Shown: in pieces, positions 24,905-33,635 of the stretch
Layout: each line of letters starts with the position of its first letter
How positions within the stretch are numbered: the first letter of the stretch is position 1
From: Candidatus Eiseniibacteriota bacterium
GTDB taxonomy: Bacteria > Joyebacterota > Joyebacteria > Joyebacterales > Joyebacteraceae
Direction of reading: 5' to 3'
NCBI GenBank assembly: GCA_030622115.1
Contig: JAUXGN010000014.1
Span: 1 to 63,784 of the forward strand
Length of the DNA: 63,784 nt
Made by a program: the position numbers and the translations under genes
Notes under the pieces: model-generated
What the model was told of the DNA's origin: nothing
What the model saw: the letters and a program-made list of their open reading frames with translations, nothing else
The model's database searches: none

Positions 24905-26323
24905 ATGCCCAATGTCACAGAGCGGATACGCAATTCCATACGTCGCCACAGGATGATCTCTGTTCGTGACGCCGTTCTTGCGGCTGTGTCCGGTGGACCG
25001 GACTCCGTCTTCATGCTCCACGTCCTCGCCGGCCTGCAGAAAGAGTTCGGTTTTGAACTCAAGGTCGCCCATCTTGATCACCAGTTCCGCGGCGATGAGT
25101 CTGCCGCTGATGCGGAGTTCGTCGAGGACCTTGCCGCGAGACTGGGCCTCCCCTGCTTCACGGATCGCGAGGACGTGCCACAGTTTCTTCTCTCGAACGC
25201 AATGTCGAAGCAGGAGGCGGCGCGCATGCTCCGCTACCGCTTTCTCGTAAAGACATCCAAGCTTGAGTACTGCCAGCGGATAGCTTTCGGACACCACGCC
25301 GACGATCAGTCCGAGACGGTTCTGATGCGAATACTGAGAGGCGCAGGTCCTGATGGTCTGGCAGGCATACCTCCCAAGAGAGACGGGATCATCATCCGTC
25401 CGATCCTGGACATCCGGCGCTCTGAGATTATGACGTATCTTGATGAGCGAGACCTCGACTACCGTACCGACAGCAGCAATCTCGGGACGGACTATACACG
25501 CAACCGCGTCCGGCACGAGCTTCTGCCGGTCCTTGAGACCTACAACCCCAACATCAGTCGCTCCCTGGTGAATCTGGGGACCATGATGAGCAGTGTTGCC
25601 GCCCACTACGACCACCTGACGGATGATGCGCTTCTTAGAGTTGTCAAGAACACGACGATTGGCCAGATCGCCCTTGATTCGGGCACGTTCGGCGGCTACG
25701 ATGAGAGTTTGAGGCGGAGTATCGTGAGGCGCGTCGTCGCAGATCTGCGACCGGACCTGACGGCTCTCCCCTTTCTGCACGTTGAAAACGTCCTTAACCT
25801 CGCCCTCCGCGGAGAGATCGGGACAGGAGTGGAGCTTCCGGGGAGAATACAGGTCCGCCTCGACCACAGCGGGATCATCTTCCAGGAGGGTGACGGGCTG
25901 CCGAAGCTCCCCACTGCCGAGCTTCCAGTACCGGGCTCGGTTGTCTTCCAGGATGCGCGTCTCGAGATTCTCTCGAGGATCACACCTTGGGAAGAGCTGG
26001 GTGCGACGGTTTCCTCGACGGACCACGATACCGCATACTTCGACCTCGATCAGCTTTCGTTGCCGCTCACGGTGCGAGCCCGCCGCAAGGGCGACAGATT
26101 TCATCCGTTCGGAATGGAAGGAACAAAAACGCTCAAGGAGTTCTTCATCGACGAGAAGATCGCCTGGAGCTTTCGCGACGAAGTTCCTCTCATCTGCGAT
26201 GATTCCGGGATTCTCTGGGTCGTCGGAATGAGACGCGCACGTGCGGCGCCGGTTACGGAAAAGACCAAACGGGTTCTCACGATAAGTGTCCACTCTACGG
26301 AGGCCGAAGCTGAAGATAGGTAA
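24905..26323 (+). CDS. tilS: tRNA(Ile)-lysidine synthase
   Basis: 472 residues. The P-loop SGGPDS at 29-34 is the ATP-pyrophosphatase signature; HLDHQFRGDESAADAEFVEDLA and FGHHADDQSETVLMRILRGAG are the other active-site blocks. The C-terminal TilS domain ends near GDRFHPFGMEGTKTLKEFFID. The enzyme attaches lysine to C34 of the tRNA-Ile with anticodon CAU so that it reads AUA. The ATG at 24905 fits family length. Its end overlaps the start of hpt. The order tilS-hpt-ftsH is widespread in bacteria. Confidence 0.95.
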   Translation: MPNVTERIRNSIRRHRMISVRDAVLAAVSGGPDSVFMLHVLAGLQKEFGFELKVAHLDHQFRGDESAADAEFVEDLAARLGLPCFTDREDVPQFLLSNAMSKQEAARMLRYRFLVKTSKLEYCQRIAFGHHADDQSETVLMRILRGAGPDGLAGIPPKRDGIIIRPILDIRRSEIMTYLDERDLDYRTDSSNLGTDYTRNRVRHELLPVLETYNPNISRSLVNLGTMMSSVAAHYDHLTDDALLRVVKNTTIGQIALDSGTFGGYDESLRRSIVRRVVADLRPDLTALPFLHVENVLNLALRGEIGTGVELPGRIQVRLDHSGIIFQEGDGLPKLPTAELPVPGSVVFQDARLEILSRITPWEELGATVSSTDHDTAYFDLDQLSLPLTVRARRKGDRFHPFGMEGTKTLKEFFIDEKIAWSFRDEVPLICDDSGILWVVGMRRARAAPVTEKTKRVLTISVHSTEAEAEDR

Positions 26324-26840
26324 GGTACTGCTCACGAAGGAGCAGATCGCGGAGAGAATCGAGGAGCTGGGAATCCGCATCTCCAAGGACTACGCGGATA
26401 ATCCACCTATCATGGTGAGCGTTCTCAAGGGCGGGTTCATCTTCCTTGCCGATCTTGTGAGGGCCATCGACATCCCGATCGAAATCGATTTCATGGAGGT
26501 TTCAAGCTACGGTAATGGAACCGTGTCGAGCGGTGTCGTGAGAATCCTGGAGGATCTCTCGCTCAACATCGAAGAGAGACACATCCTGATCGTCGAGGAC
26601 ATCATAGACACGGGACACACGCTTCGCTACATCATCGACAATCTTGAGACCCGCCACCCGAAGAGCGTCAAGATATGCACGCTCCTTGACCGCCGCGGGC
26701 GCAGAGAGGTGGAGATCCCACTGGACTACGTTGGGTTCGTGGTTCCTGACAAGTTCGTTATCGGATACGGGCTCGATCTCGCCCAGAAATACAGGAACCT
26801 CCCCTACATCGGCATCATTGAGGAAGAAGAGATACCCTGA
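26286..26840 (+). CDS. hpt: Hypoxanthine phosphoribosyltransferase
   Basis: 184 residues from GTG 26286. The PRPP-binding loop ILIVEDIIDTGHTL and the LKGGFIFLADL segment identify the purine-salvage enzyme making IMP or GMP from hypoxanthine or guanine. The start is uncertain: homology begins around KIGKVLLTKEQI, and the only strong ribosome site, ACGGAGG at 26297-26303, lies after the GTG and 6 bases before an in-frame CTG at 26310. A CTG start is thus possible; no ATG lies between. The frame overlaps tilS by 38 bases (or 14 from the CTG). Confidence 0.92.
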   Translation: MSTLRRPKLKIGKVLLTKEQIAERIEELGIRISKDYADNPPIMVSVLKGGFIFLADLVRAIDIPIEIDFMEVSSYGNGTVSSGVVRILEDLSLNIEERHILIVEDIIDTGHTLRYIIDNLETRHPKSVKICTLLDRRGRREVEIPLDYVGFVVPDKFVIGYGLDLAQKYRNLPYIGIIEEEEIP

Positions 26841-26853
26841 GAGCAGGTACAAT

Positions 26854-28908
26854 ATGCCATCTGATGACAAGAAGCACCCGGGCGACAGATCCAATCCGAG
26901 CGGCGGTAATCGCCGAAGCCGCGGCGAGGAGCTTCAAAAGAAACTGAAGGCTGCGCCGAGACCGCCCCGCAGCCCATTCTTGATGTGGATACTCCTCATC
27001 TTTGTGGGCATTGTCGGCTGGCAGATGTATGTCCAGAATCAGCCAACTGATACCGAGATCAACTACTCCAGACTGATGGAGGAGGTGTTGAGCAACAATG
27101 TCGCCTCCATTACTGTCGATGGACGTCTCGTTGTCGGCGAGCTGTCCATTCCTGCTGTGCTCTATGAGAACGGTCAGGAGGTGCAGTTTACGTTCTTCCG
27201 CACGTGGCTGCTGTTCGAGGATCCGGATTTCATCCACATCGTCGAGGAGAAGTGCCCCGGCGCCGTGCTGGCCGGAGAAGCTCCTGCCACGAACTGGGGC
27301 GGCATCCTCTTTTCGGTCCTCCCCATCGCCGTCATCATCGCCTTCTGGATCTTCATCATGAAGTCGATGCGAGGAGGATCTGGTCCCGGGAAGGCCTTCA
27401 GTTTCGGGAAGAGCAACGCCCGACTTCTGACAGAAGACAGACCGAACGTTACATTCGATGATGTGGCGGGATTACCGGAGGCGAAACAGGAACTCCAGGA
27501 GATCGTTGAGTTCCTGAAGGAGCCCCAGAAGTTCCAGCGCCTCGGGGGCAAAATCCCCAAGGGCGCCCTTCTCATCGGACCTCCCGGCACGGGCAAGACA
27601 CTGCTGGCGAAGGCCGTTGCGGGAGAAGCCTCTGTGCCTTTCCTCTCCATCAGCGGATCGGACTTCGTTGAGATGTTCGTCGGTGTCGGAGCCTCCCGGG
27701 TGCGCGACCTCTTTGAGCAGGGCAAGGCAAATGCGCCTTGTATCATATTCATCGACGAGATGGATGCCGTTGGGCGCACAAGAGGCGCCGGACTCGGCGG
27801 TGGGCACGATGAGCGCGAGCAGACTCTGAACCAGCTTCTGGTAGAAATGGACGGCTTCGAGTCCAACGAGGGCGTCATTCTTCTGGCCGCCACCAATCGT
27901 CCGGACGTACTCGACCCGGCGCTTCTGAGACCGGGGCGCTTCGATCGTCAAATAGTCATAGATCGTCCGGACTTTCGGGGCAGAGAGGGAATCCTGAAGG
28001 TAAGCGCGAAGAACGTGACTGTCGGCGATGATGTCGACTACGGGGTTCTCGCTCGGGGCACACCCGGGCTCTCCGGCGCCGACCTGGCAAACCTCGTGAA
28101 TGAGGCCGCACTTCTCGCGGCGCGTGGGGGTCACGACGCCGTGATGATGAGAAATTTCGAGGAGGCGAAGGACAAGGTGATGCTCGGTACCGAACGGAGG
28201 AGTGTCATCCTGACCAAGGAAGAGATAAGGAACACCGCTTATCACGAGGCGGGTCATGCCCTGGTCAGCTGGCTCATTCCGGGATCCGATCCCATTCACA
28301 AGGTCACTATCATCCCACGCGGCCGCACGCTTGGTGTAACCCACTTCCTGCCGGTTGATGAACGCCACAGCTGGCCAAGGAACTACTGCCTCGACACCCT
28401 GGCCAACGCTCTCGGTGGGCGCGCTGCTGAGGAGATCGCCTTCGATGAGGTCACGACAGGAGCTTCACAGGATCTCCATGTCGCAACAGATCTCGCCCGT
28501 CAGATGGTGTGCGAGTGGGGCATGAGCGACGCGCTGGGTCCGGTCACATTCGGCCGGGAGGAACATCAGATATTCCTGGGTCGTGAGATAGCACGGTCGA
28601 AAGAGATCAGTGAGGCCACGGCCGTTGTCATTGATGAGGAGATCAAGCGTCTCGTGAGCGAGGCTCTGGTGCGGGCCCGCAGGCTTCTTGTAGAAAACAG
28701 GGACAAACTCGACCTTCTCGCCGACGCCTTGCTGGAGCGTGAGACCCTCACGGGCGCGGACGTCGATCTGCTCTTCGGTAGAACGGTGAGCAAGGACGAC
28801 TCCGTGGACACGGGGGACGCTCCCGGCGAGGCCGGGAACTCCGACGGAGCCGGGAGCCCCGGCGCAGTCGGCGGAGACGACTCCGAGCAGAGCGAAGCTC
28901 AAGGGTAG
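26854..28908 (+). CDS. ftsH: ATP-dependent zinc metalloprotease FtsH
   Basis: 684 residues. Order: a basic/Pro-rich cytoplasmic leader (1-42), membrane segment (about 44-62), extracytoplasmic domain, second membrane segment (about 150-172), AAA domain with Walker A GPPGTGKT at 242-249 and [12 protein letters not shown], and the zinc protease domain with HEAGH at 464-468 and a third-ligand Asp region ([16 protein letters not shown]). FtsH degrades misfolded membrane proteins and some regulators. The tail after about 640 is an acidic, Gly-rich low-complexity stretch. It starts 13 bases after hpt; an AGCAGG site precedes the ATG. Confidence 0.96.
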   Translation: MPSDDKKHPGDRSNPSGGNRRSRGEELQKKLKAAPRPPRSPFLMWILLIFVGIVGWQMYVQNQPTDTEINYSRLMEEVLSNNVASITVDGRLVVGELSIPAVLYENGQEVQFTFFRTWLLFEDPDFIHIVEEKCPGAVLAGEAPATNWGGILFSVLPIAVIIAFWIFIMKSMRGGSGPGKAFSFGKSNARLLTEDRPNVTFDDVAGLPEAKQELQEIVEFLKEPQKFQRLGGKIPKGALLIGPPGTGKTLLAKAVAGEASVPFLSISGSDFVEMFVGVGASRVRDLFEQGKANAPCIIFIDEMDAVGRTRGAGLGGGHDEREQTLNQLLVEMDGFESNEGVILLAATNRPDVLDPALLRPGRFDRQIVIDRPDFRGREGILKVSAKNVTVGDDVDYGVLARGTPGLSGADLANLVNEAALLAARGGHDAVMMRNFEEAKDKVMLGTERRSVILTKEEIRNTAYHEAGHALVSWLIPGSDPIHKVTIIPRGRTLGVTHFLPVDERHSWPRNYCLDTLANALGGRAAEEIAFDEVTTGASQDLHVATDLARQMVCEWGMSDALGPVTFGREEHQIFLGREIARSKEISEATAVVIDEEIKRLVSEALVRARRLLVENRDKLDLLADALLERETLTGADVDLLFGRTVSKDDSVDTGDAPGEAGNSDGAGSPGAVGGDDSEQSEAQG

Positions 28909-28910
28909 CC

Positions 28911-30137
28911 ATGGCCGACGTTCTCTCCCCACGCGTAATCCTGATTCGGTCGCGCGAAGACGCAACCCGCGAGATGCGGGCCATTGGCGTCTGCGACGGC
29001 GGGATAGACGCAATGAGGGACAAGGCTGAGACCCTTGTCATTAAGGTCTCGGGCGTTGCGGTCCCGGTTGCGCACATCCTCAAGCAACAGATGCTCTCAC
29101 TGGGCGGCGAAGCTGCGGTGCATCAGCACGTGCTGACGCACGCGATCGAGTCGAGCGACGTGCTCATCATGGGAACGCCTCTTCAGATCAACCGACTGGT
29201 CGAGCGGCTCTCCTTTCAGCCGTTTGACGCCCCATCCCTCGGTGAGCGGATTGCTGAGATCACGAAAGCCATGCGCTCGCCCGGAACACCCACTCTGCGC
29301 GCCGGGGACTTCGCACTGGACATCGGCAAGCGCGTCCACGTGGTGGGTATCGTCAATGTAACTCCTGATTCATTCTCAGATGGCGGCCTCTACCTGAATC
29401 CGACCGAGGCGACGGCCCGTTCTCTGGCTCTCGTCAAGGAGGGCGCTGACGTGATCGACATCGGCGGACAATCATCGAGGCCGGGCTCTGAACCCGTCTC
29501 TGAGGATGAGGAACTCAAACGTGTGATCCCGGCGATCCAGGCTCTCAGTGAGGAATGGCCGGGGCCAATCTCGATAGATACGTACCGCTCTCGTGTCGCC
29601 GCCGAGGCGCTTGAGGCGGGCGCCGCGATTGTGAACGACATCTCGGCCTTTTCCTTCGATCCCGAGATCGCCGGAGTCGTCGCGGGGTTTGGGGCTGCCT
29701 GCGTTCTCATGCACATCCAAGGCTCTCCTCTCAACATGCAGGAAGCGCCTCAATACGACGATCTCATGGGCGAGATAGCCGGCGTACTGAGTGATGCGAT
29801 CAAGCGGGCTCGTGCGGCCGGCATAGGTGACGACCAGATTGTCGTTGACCCCGGGATTGGATTCGGGAAGACTACGGAGCACAACCTCACCATCTTGAGG
29901 CGGCTCCCCGAACTCAAGGTGCTTGGAGCGCCCATTCTTGTTGGGCCATCGAGGAAGAGCTTCATCGGCAATGTCCTGGATCTGGCCGTCGATGAGAGGC
30001 TTGAGGGAACGCTTGCCGCGACGGCGTACGCTGTCGTACAGGGTGCAAGGCTGGTCAGGGTACACGACGTGAAGCCTGTAGTGCGAGCCGTGAGAATGGT
30101 CGAGGCTTGCATCGCGTCTCACATCGATCGGAGCTGA
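28911..30137 (+). CDS. folP: Dihydropteroate synthase with N-terminal extension
   Basis: 408 residues; typical enzymes have 270-290. The catalytic TIM barrel starts near residue 143 (VVGIVNVTPDSFSDGG) and keeps VIDIGGQSSRPGSEPVS, PISIDTYRS, VNDISAF, VDPGIGFGKTTEHN and LVGPSRKSFIG. It joins p-aminobenzoate to a pterin pyrophosphate in folate synthesis. The first 130 residues form a separate domain (RVILIRSREDATREMRAIGVCDGGIDAMRDKAETLVIKV in part) known in long-form DHPS proteins but of uncertain role. It starts two bases after ftsH stop, consistent with one operon. Confidence 0.92.
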   Translation: MADVLSPRVILIRSREDATREMRAIGVCDGGIDAMRDKAETLVIKVSGVAVPVAHILKQQMLSLGGEAAVHQHVLTHAIESSDVLIMGTPLQINRLVERLSFQPFDAPSLGERIAEITKAMRSPGTPTLRAGDFALDIGKRVHVVGIVNVTPDSFSDGGLYLNPTEATARSLALVKEGADVIDIGGQSSRPGSEPVSEDEELKRVIPAIQALSEEWPGPISIDTYRSRVAAEALEAGAAIVNDISAFSFDPEIAGVVAGFGAACVLMHIQGSPLNMQEAPQYDDLMGEIAGVLSDAIKRARAAGIGDDQIVVDPGIGFGKTTEHNLTILRRLPELKVLGAPILVGPSRKSFIGNVLDLAVDERLEGTLAATAYAVVQGARLVRVHDVKPVVRAVRMVEACIASHIDRS

Positions 30138-30142
30138 TCGGA

Positions 30143-30907
30143 GTGACCGGTTCGAGAATCATAATTGATGTCATCGACATCGCGATCGTCGCATTCGTGA
30201 TCTACCAGCTTCTCATGCTGCTGCGCGGCAGACGAGCCATGCAGATGTTCGTCGGCCTCTTTGTCATAGTCATGGTGGGCTTCATAGCCAGGTGGATCGA
30301 GTTCGACGCTCTGAATTGGCTCATGTCCGGGCTCAAGGGACTGTGGGCCATCATCTTCGTTATTCTGTTCCAGGAAGAACTCCGGAGAATGCTTGCCCAG
30401 ATGGGACACAGTCGATTCCTGAGACCGTTCGTGAAACTCAAGGTTCATGAATCGATAGACGCTGTCGTATCCGCCGTGAAGGCAATGGCTGCAAAGAAGA
30501 CTGGAGCACTCATAGTCATCGAGCGCGAAGCTCGGCTCATGAACTACTACCAAACGGGTGTGATGCTCAACGCCCCCGTCGTCTCAAGTCTGCTCGTATC
30601 GATCTTCACACCTCTCACACCGCTTCATGACGGCGCCGTTATCGTGAGCGGCGACCAGATCGTGGCGGCGAGATGCACGCTGCCCCTCTCTCAGAATCCA
30701 TACTACGTGCACACGCTCGGCACGAGACACCGAGCCGGGGTCGGCCTGACTGAGGAGACCGACGCGCTGGTCGTTGTCGTGTCTGAGGAGACGGGTGAGA
30801 TATCGTTTGCTCTCGGAGGGCAGATATCGAGAGATATTTCCCTGAGCGCTCTCAGAGAGCGCCTGTCGCTGCTCCTGAAGCCGCAACCTGAGGCCACCGG
30901 AAGCTAG
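30143..30907 (+). CDS. cdaA: Diadenylate cyclase CdaA
   Basis: 254 residues: three membrane segments in 1-75, a short linker and the DAC catalytic domain with D-G-A (PLHDGAVIV, Asp163) and R-H-R (TRHRAG, about 195-197), which mark active di-adenylate cyclases. The product c-di-AMP governs potassium and osmotic balance. The GTG at 30143 is taken because GGAG precedes it and the membrane segment starts soon after; it follows folP by 5 bases. The usual Firmicutes partners cdaR and glmM are not adjacent; folP-cdaA pairing is common in Bacteroidota. Confidence 0.92.
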   Translation: MTGSRIIIDVIDIAIVAFVIYQLLMLLRGRRAMQMFVGLFVIVMVGFIARWIEFDALNWLMSGLKGLWAIIFVILFQEELRRMLAQMGHSRFLRPFVKLKVHESIDAVVSAVKAMAAKKTGALIVIEREARLMNYYQTGVMLNAPVVSSLLVSIFTPLTPLHDGAVIVSGDQIVAARCTLPLSQNPYYVHTLGTRHRAGVGLTEETDALVVVVSEETGEISFALGGQISRDISLSALRERLSLLLKPQPEATGS

Positions 30908-30918
30908 AGGAGAACTGG

Positions 30919-33579
30919 ATGTACCAGCATCGACGGACAAATTGCATAATCGGCTGGACCATGGGGGCGCTGTCCTTCGTCGCCTATCTTCTGACAACCG
31001 CACCCGTCGTTGCTTTCTGGGACAACGGTGAGTTCATCGCTGTAGGCTACACGCTGGGCATTGGGCACCCACCCGGATCACCCGTATACACGCTCTTGAG
31101 TCGCCTCTTCGGACTTCTGCCTTTTCCGAATGTTGCGGTCGCCATCAACTTCATGTCCGTCATAACCGCGGCGCTGGCAATCTCGTTCTTCTACTTTGCA
31201 CTAGCCAAGATGGCACGCCGTTGGGAGGGCGAGATTCGGTCGTTCGCTGACGGACTCCCCACGTATGTCATGGGTATCACGGCAAGCTGCTTCATCGCCT
31301 TCTCATTCAGCTTCTGGGAGAACGCCCTTGAGGCTGAAGTCTATGCACTCAATGTTCTGATAATGGCGGCCACGCTCTGGCTGGTTCTTCGCTGGTCGGA
31401 GCTCAAGAGCACCCCGCGCACTCGTAAGCACCTCTATCTGATCTTTTATCTCCTGGCGCTTGGCATCGGCGTCCATATGGGAAGCTTGCTGTGGGCGCCG
31501 GCCTTCCTGGTGTTCATGATCCTGTTCGAGAGAAACTACATCGGCTCGGTGCTCCTGGCAGTCCCTCTGTTGATGGGCTTCGTCCTCATGTCGAAGAACA
31601 TCGAGTGGTGGCGCGGACCCCTGGCCATGTGGCTGATCGGACTCGGCTTCGCAATCTTCTACGCGCTTCCGGCACTGTGGCCGGAGCCGGTCAAACAGCC
31701 GCGAAAGTCCAGGGTGAAGGTGTTTACGCCCGCCCTTCCAACGTGGCTGTGGGGAAGCCTCGTAGTCATAGAGGTGATCCTGCTGTTTGCCACGCTGTCC
31801 CGGCACGGCGGCAGCGGGGCAGGACTCTTCGTTCTTGGGATCGCGGTCTCCGGTGCAGCCGTCTACTGCTTTATGCATCTGACGAAGACCGGTGCGATAG
31901 ACCGACCCCAGGTTCCAGCCCGCGCGCTTCTTGCCGCCCTTGCACTCACTATTGCTGCGCTCTCCGTCCACGCGTACCTTCTGATACGCGCCAGGCTCAA
32001 TCCAGCGATCAATGAGTCGGACCCGAAGACCTGGAAGATCGTTTTCGAGGTCATGCGACGGGCTCAGTACGAACCCATGCGGTTCTTCCCGCGAAGGACG
32101 CCGCTATCAAATCAGTTCAGCATCGTGTGGGGCTACCACAAGATGCAGTTCTCGTCGTCGTCTAACCCAATCGCCGTTGTCGCACCATACCTGCTTGCGC
32201 TCTGGGGATTCATTGCTCACGCGCGGAAGGACAGGCGGACTTTCACCATGATGGTTATCGCGTTTGCGATGGCGTCTGTTGGGCTCCTGATGTACTTGAA
32301 CATCTCAGATCACGAGGTCCGGAGCAGGGAGTATTTCTGGGTGCCGTCGTACGTCGGTCTTGCCTTATGGATGGGCATCGGCTCTGGTGCGATCGTCGAA
32401 TGGGCAAAGGGGCTCGGAAAGCACTGGAGGAATCTGCTCGCGGTTGCCGTTGTCGTCTTCGCTCTCATGCCGTTCATAGGCAATTTTCAGAAGAACGACC
32501 GTAGCGACAACTACGTTGCCTACTACTACGGCTGGAACATGCTGAGCTTCCTGGATGAGAACGCCATCCTCATCACCAACGGCGACAACGATACGTTCCC
32601 TCTCTGGTACCTGCAGCAGGTCGAGGGCCTGAGGCCTGATGTCGACGTCGTCAATCTCTCACTCAGTCAGATCAACTGGTACCTGAAGCAGCTCAAGGAC
32701 CGCGGTGTACCACTCAGCTTCACGTATGAGCAGATCGAGGAGATGCACCCCTACTGGGTTCGCGATCCGCAGACCCACGAACTCAGTCTTGTTACGCTCC
32801 GCGATTTATCCATTCATGACATCATCGCGACCAACGAGTTCAAGCGCCCCGTCTATTTCGCTGTGACCGTCGATGACTTTATGGGCTACTACGACAACCT
32901 CGAACTCGAGGGCATGGTCTTCAAGCTTACGAAGAAGACGGGCCGCCACATGGTGAATGTCGAGAAGACCTGGGAGAATATCTTCGACAACTACCGCTAC
33001 GACAGCATCGTCGACGTCGACGATGACTGGCGCACGGTGGATACGGTGAAGAAATCGCCGTCGACGGCGCGACTCATCACGAACTACGCGGCAGGATTCT
33101 CGCGGCTGGGCTTCGGAGCGATGCAGGATCCGGACAGAACAGATGAAGCCATCATGCTCTACACCACTGCGCTCAAGTTCGCGCCCGACTACGGCCCCGC
33201 TTTGAACGGACTCGTTGCCATCTACGCGGCCAGATTCCTCCAGCCGGACAAGGCTCTCCCGTTTGCCGAGAGACTCGTTGCCGCTCAGCCTACCCTTCCA
33301 GAGGCATGGGTACGCTACGGCGGCGTCCACCTGATGCTGGCCGAAGGGTTCCAACGACAGGGCCAGACTCAAGAAGCGGCGCCACACTACGAGATAGCCA
33401 TGGAGGCGTACGAGTACGTACTCAACATCGATCCGCAGCGGTACGATCTCTACGCTCCGCTGCTCACGATCTACCAGACCTTGGGAAAGGCAGACAAGCT
33501 CAACAGTCTGATGGAGATGTGGAGAATGTACGCCCCAGCCGACGAACCGAAGCCGGTCGGCACACGCCCCGACCAATAG
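30919..33579 (+). CDS. DUF2723 (TMEM260/PMT-like) membrane glycosyltransferase with C-terminal TPRs
   Basis: 886 residues with about 12 membrane segments in the first 530 residues. The first loop has the DUF2723 signature VAFWDNGEFIAVGYTLGIGHPPG-SP. After the membrane part comes a soluble domain (WYLQQVEGLRPDVDVVNLSL ... RPVYFAVTV) and then TPR-like helices (about 710-886). The family is related to GT-C protein O-mannosyltransferases; human TMEM260 has such an activity. Attaching sugars to exported proteins is inferred. AGAGGAG lies 6 bases before the ATG; it follows cdaA by 11 bases. The 3' end is part of a 34-base tandem repeat. Confidence 0.85.
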   Translation: MYQHRRTNCIIGWTMGALSFVAYLLTTAPVVAFWDNGEFIAVGYTLGIGHPPGSPVYTLLSRLFGLLPFPNVAVAINFMSVITAALAISFFYFALAKMARRWEGEIRSFADGLPTYVMGITASCFIAFSFSFWENALEAEVYALNVLIMAATLWLVLRWSELKSTPRTRKHLYLIFYLLALGIGVHMGSLLWAPAFLVFMILFERNYIGSVLLAVPLLMGFVLMSKNIEWWRGPLAMWLIGLGFAIFYALPALWPEPVKQPRKSRVKVFTPALPTWLWGSLVVIEVILLFATLSRHGGSGAGLFVLGIAVSGAAVYCFMHLTKTGAIDRPQVPARALLAALALTIAALSVHAYLLIRARLNPAINESDPKTWKIVFEVMRRAQYEPMRFFPRRTPLSNQFSIVWGYHKMQFSSSSNPIAVVAPYLLALWGFIAHARKDRRTFTMMVIAFAMASVGLLMYLNISDHEVRSREYFWVPSYVGLALWMGIGSGAIVEWAKGLGKHWRNLLAVAVVVFALMPFIGNFQKNDRSDNYVAYYYGWNMLSFLDENAILITNGDNDTFPLWYLQQVEGLRPDVDVVNLSLSQINWYLKQLKDRGVPLSFTYEQIEEMHPYWVRDPQTHELSLVTLRDLSIHDIIATNEFKRPVYFAVTVDDFMGYYDNLELEGMVFKLTKKTGRHMVNVEKTWENIFDNYRYDSIVDVDDDWRTVDTVKKSPSTARLITNYAAGFSRLGFGAMQDPDRTDEAIMLYTTALKFAPDYGPALNGLVAIYAARFLQPDKALPFAERLVAAQPTLPEAWVRYGGVHLMLAEGFQRQGQTQEAAPHYEIAMEAYEYVLNIDPQRYDLYAPLLTIYQTLGKADKLNSLMEMWRMYAPADEPKPVGTRPDQ

Positions 33580-33628
33580 ACCGAAGCCGGTCGGCGTACG
33601 CCCCGGCCAGTAGACCGAAGTCGGTTGT
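33547..33628. repeat. 34-base tandem repeat across the DUF2723 stop codon
   Basis: Units begin at 33547, 33581 and 33615 with CCGAAGCCGG (third copy CCGAAGTCGG); the first two are full length with three mismatches, the third is cut to about 14 bases. The first encodes the last residues and stop of the DUF2723 protein. Since 34 is not a multiple of three, the extra copies lie outside the frame. Each unit contains CCGA...TCGG and can form a small hairpin, so the array may also serve as the convergent 3' end. Confidence 0.75.
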
Positions 33629-33635
33629 CGAGGAG

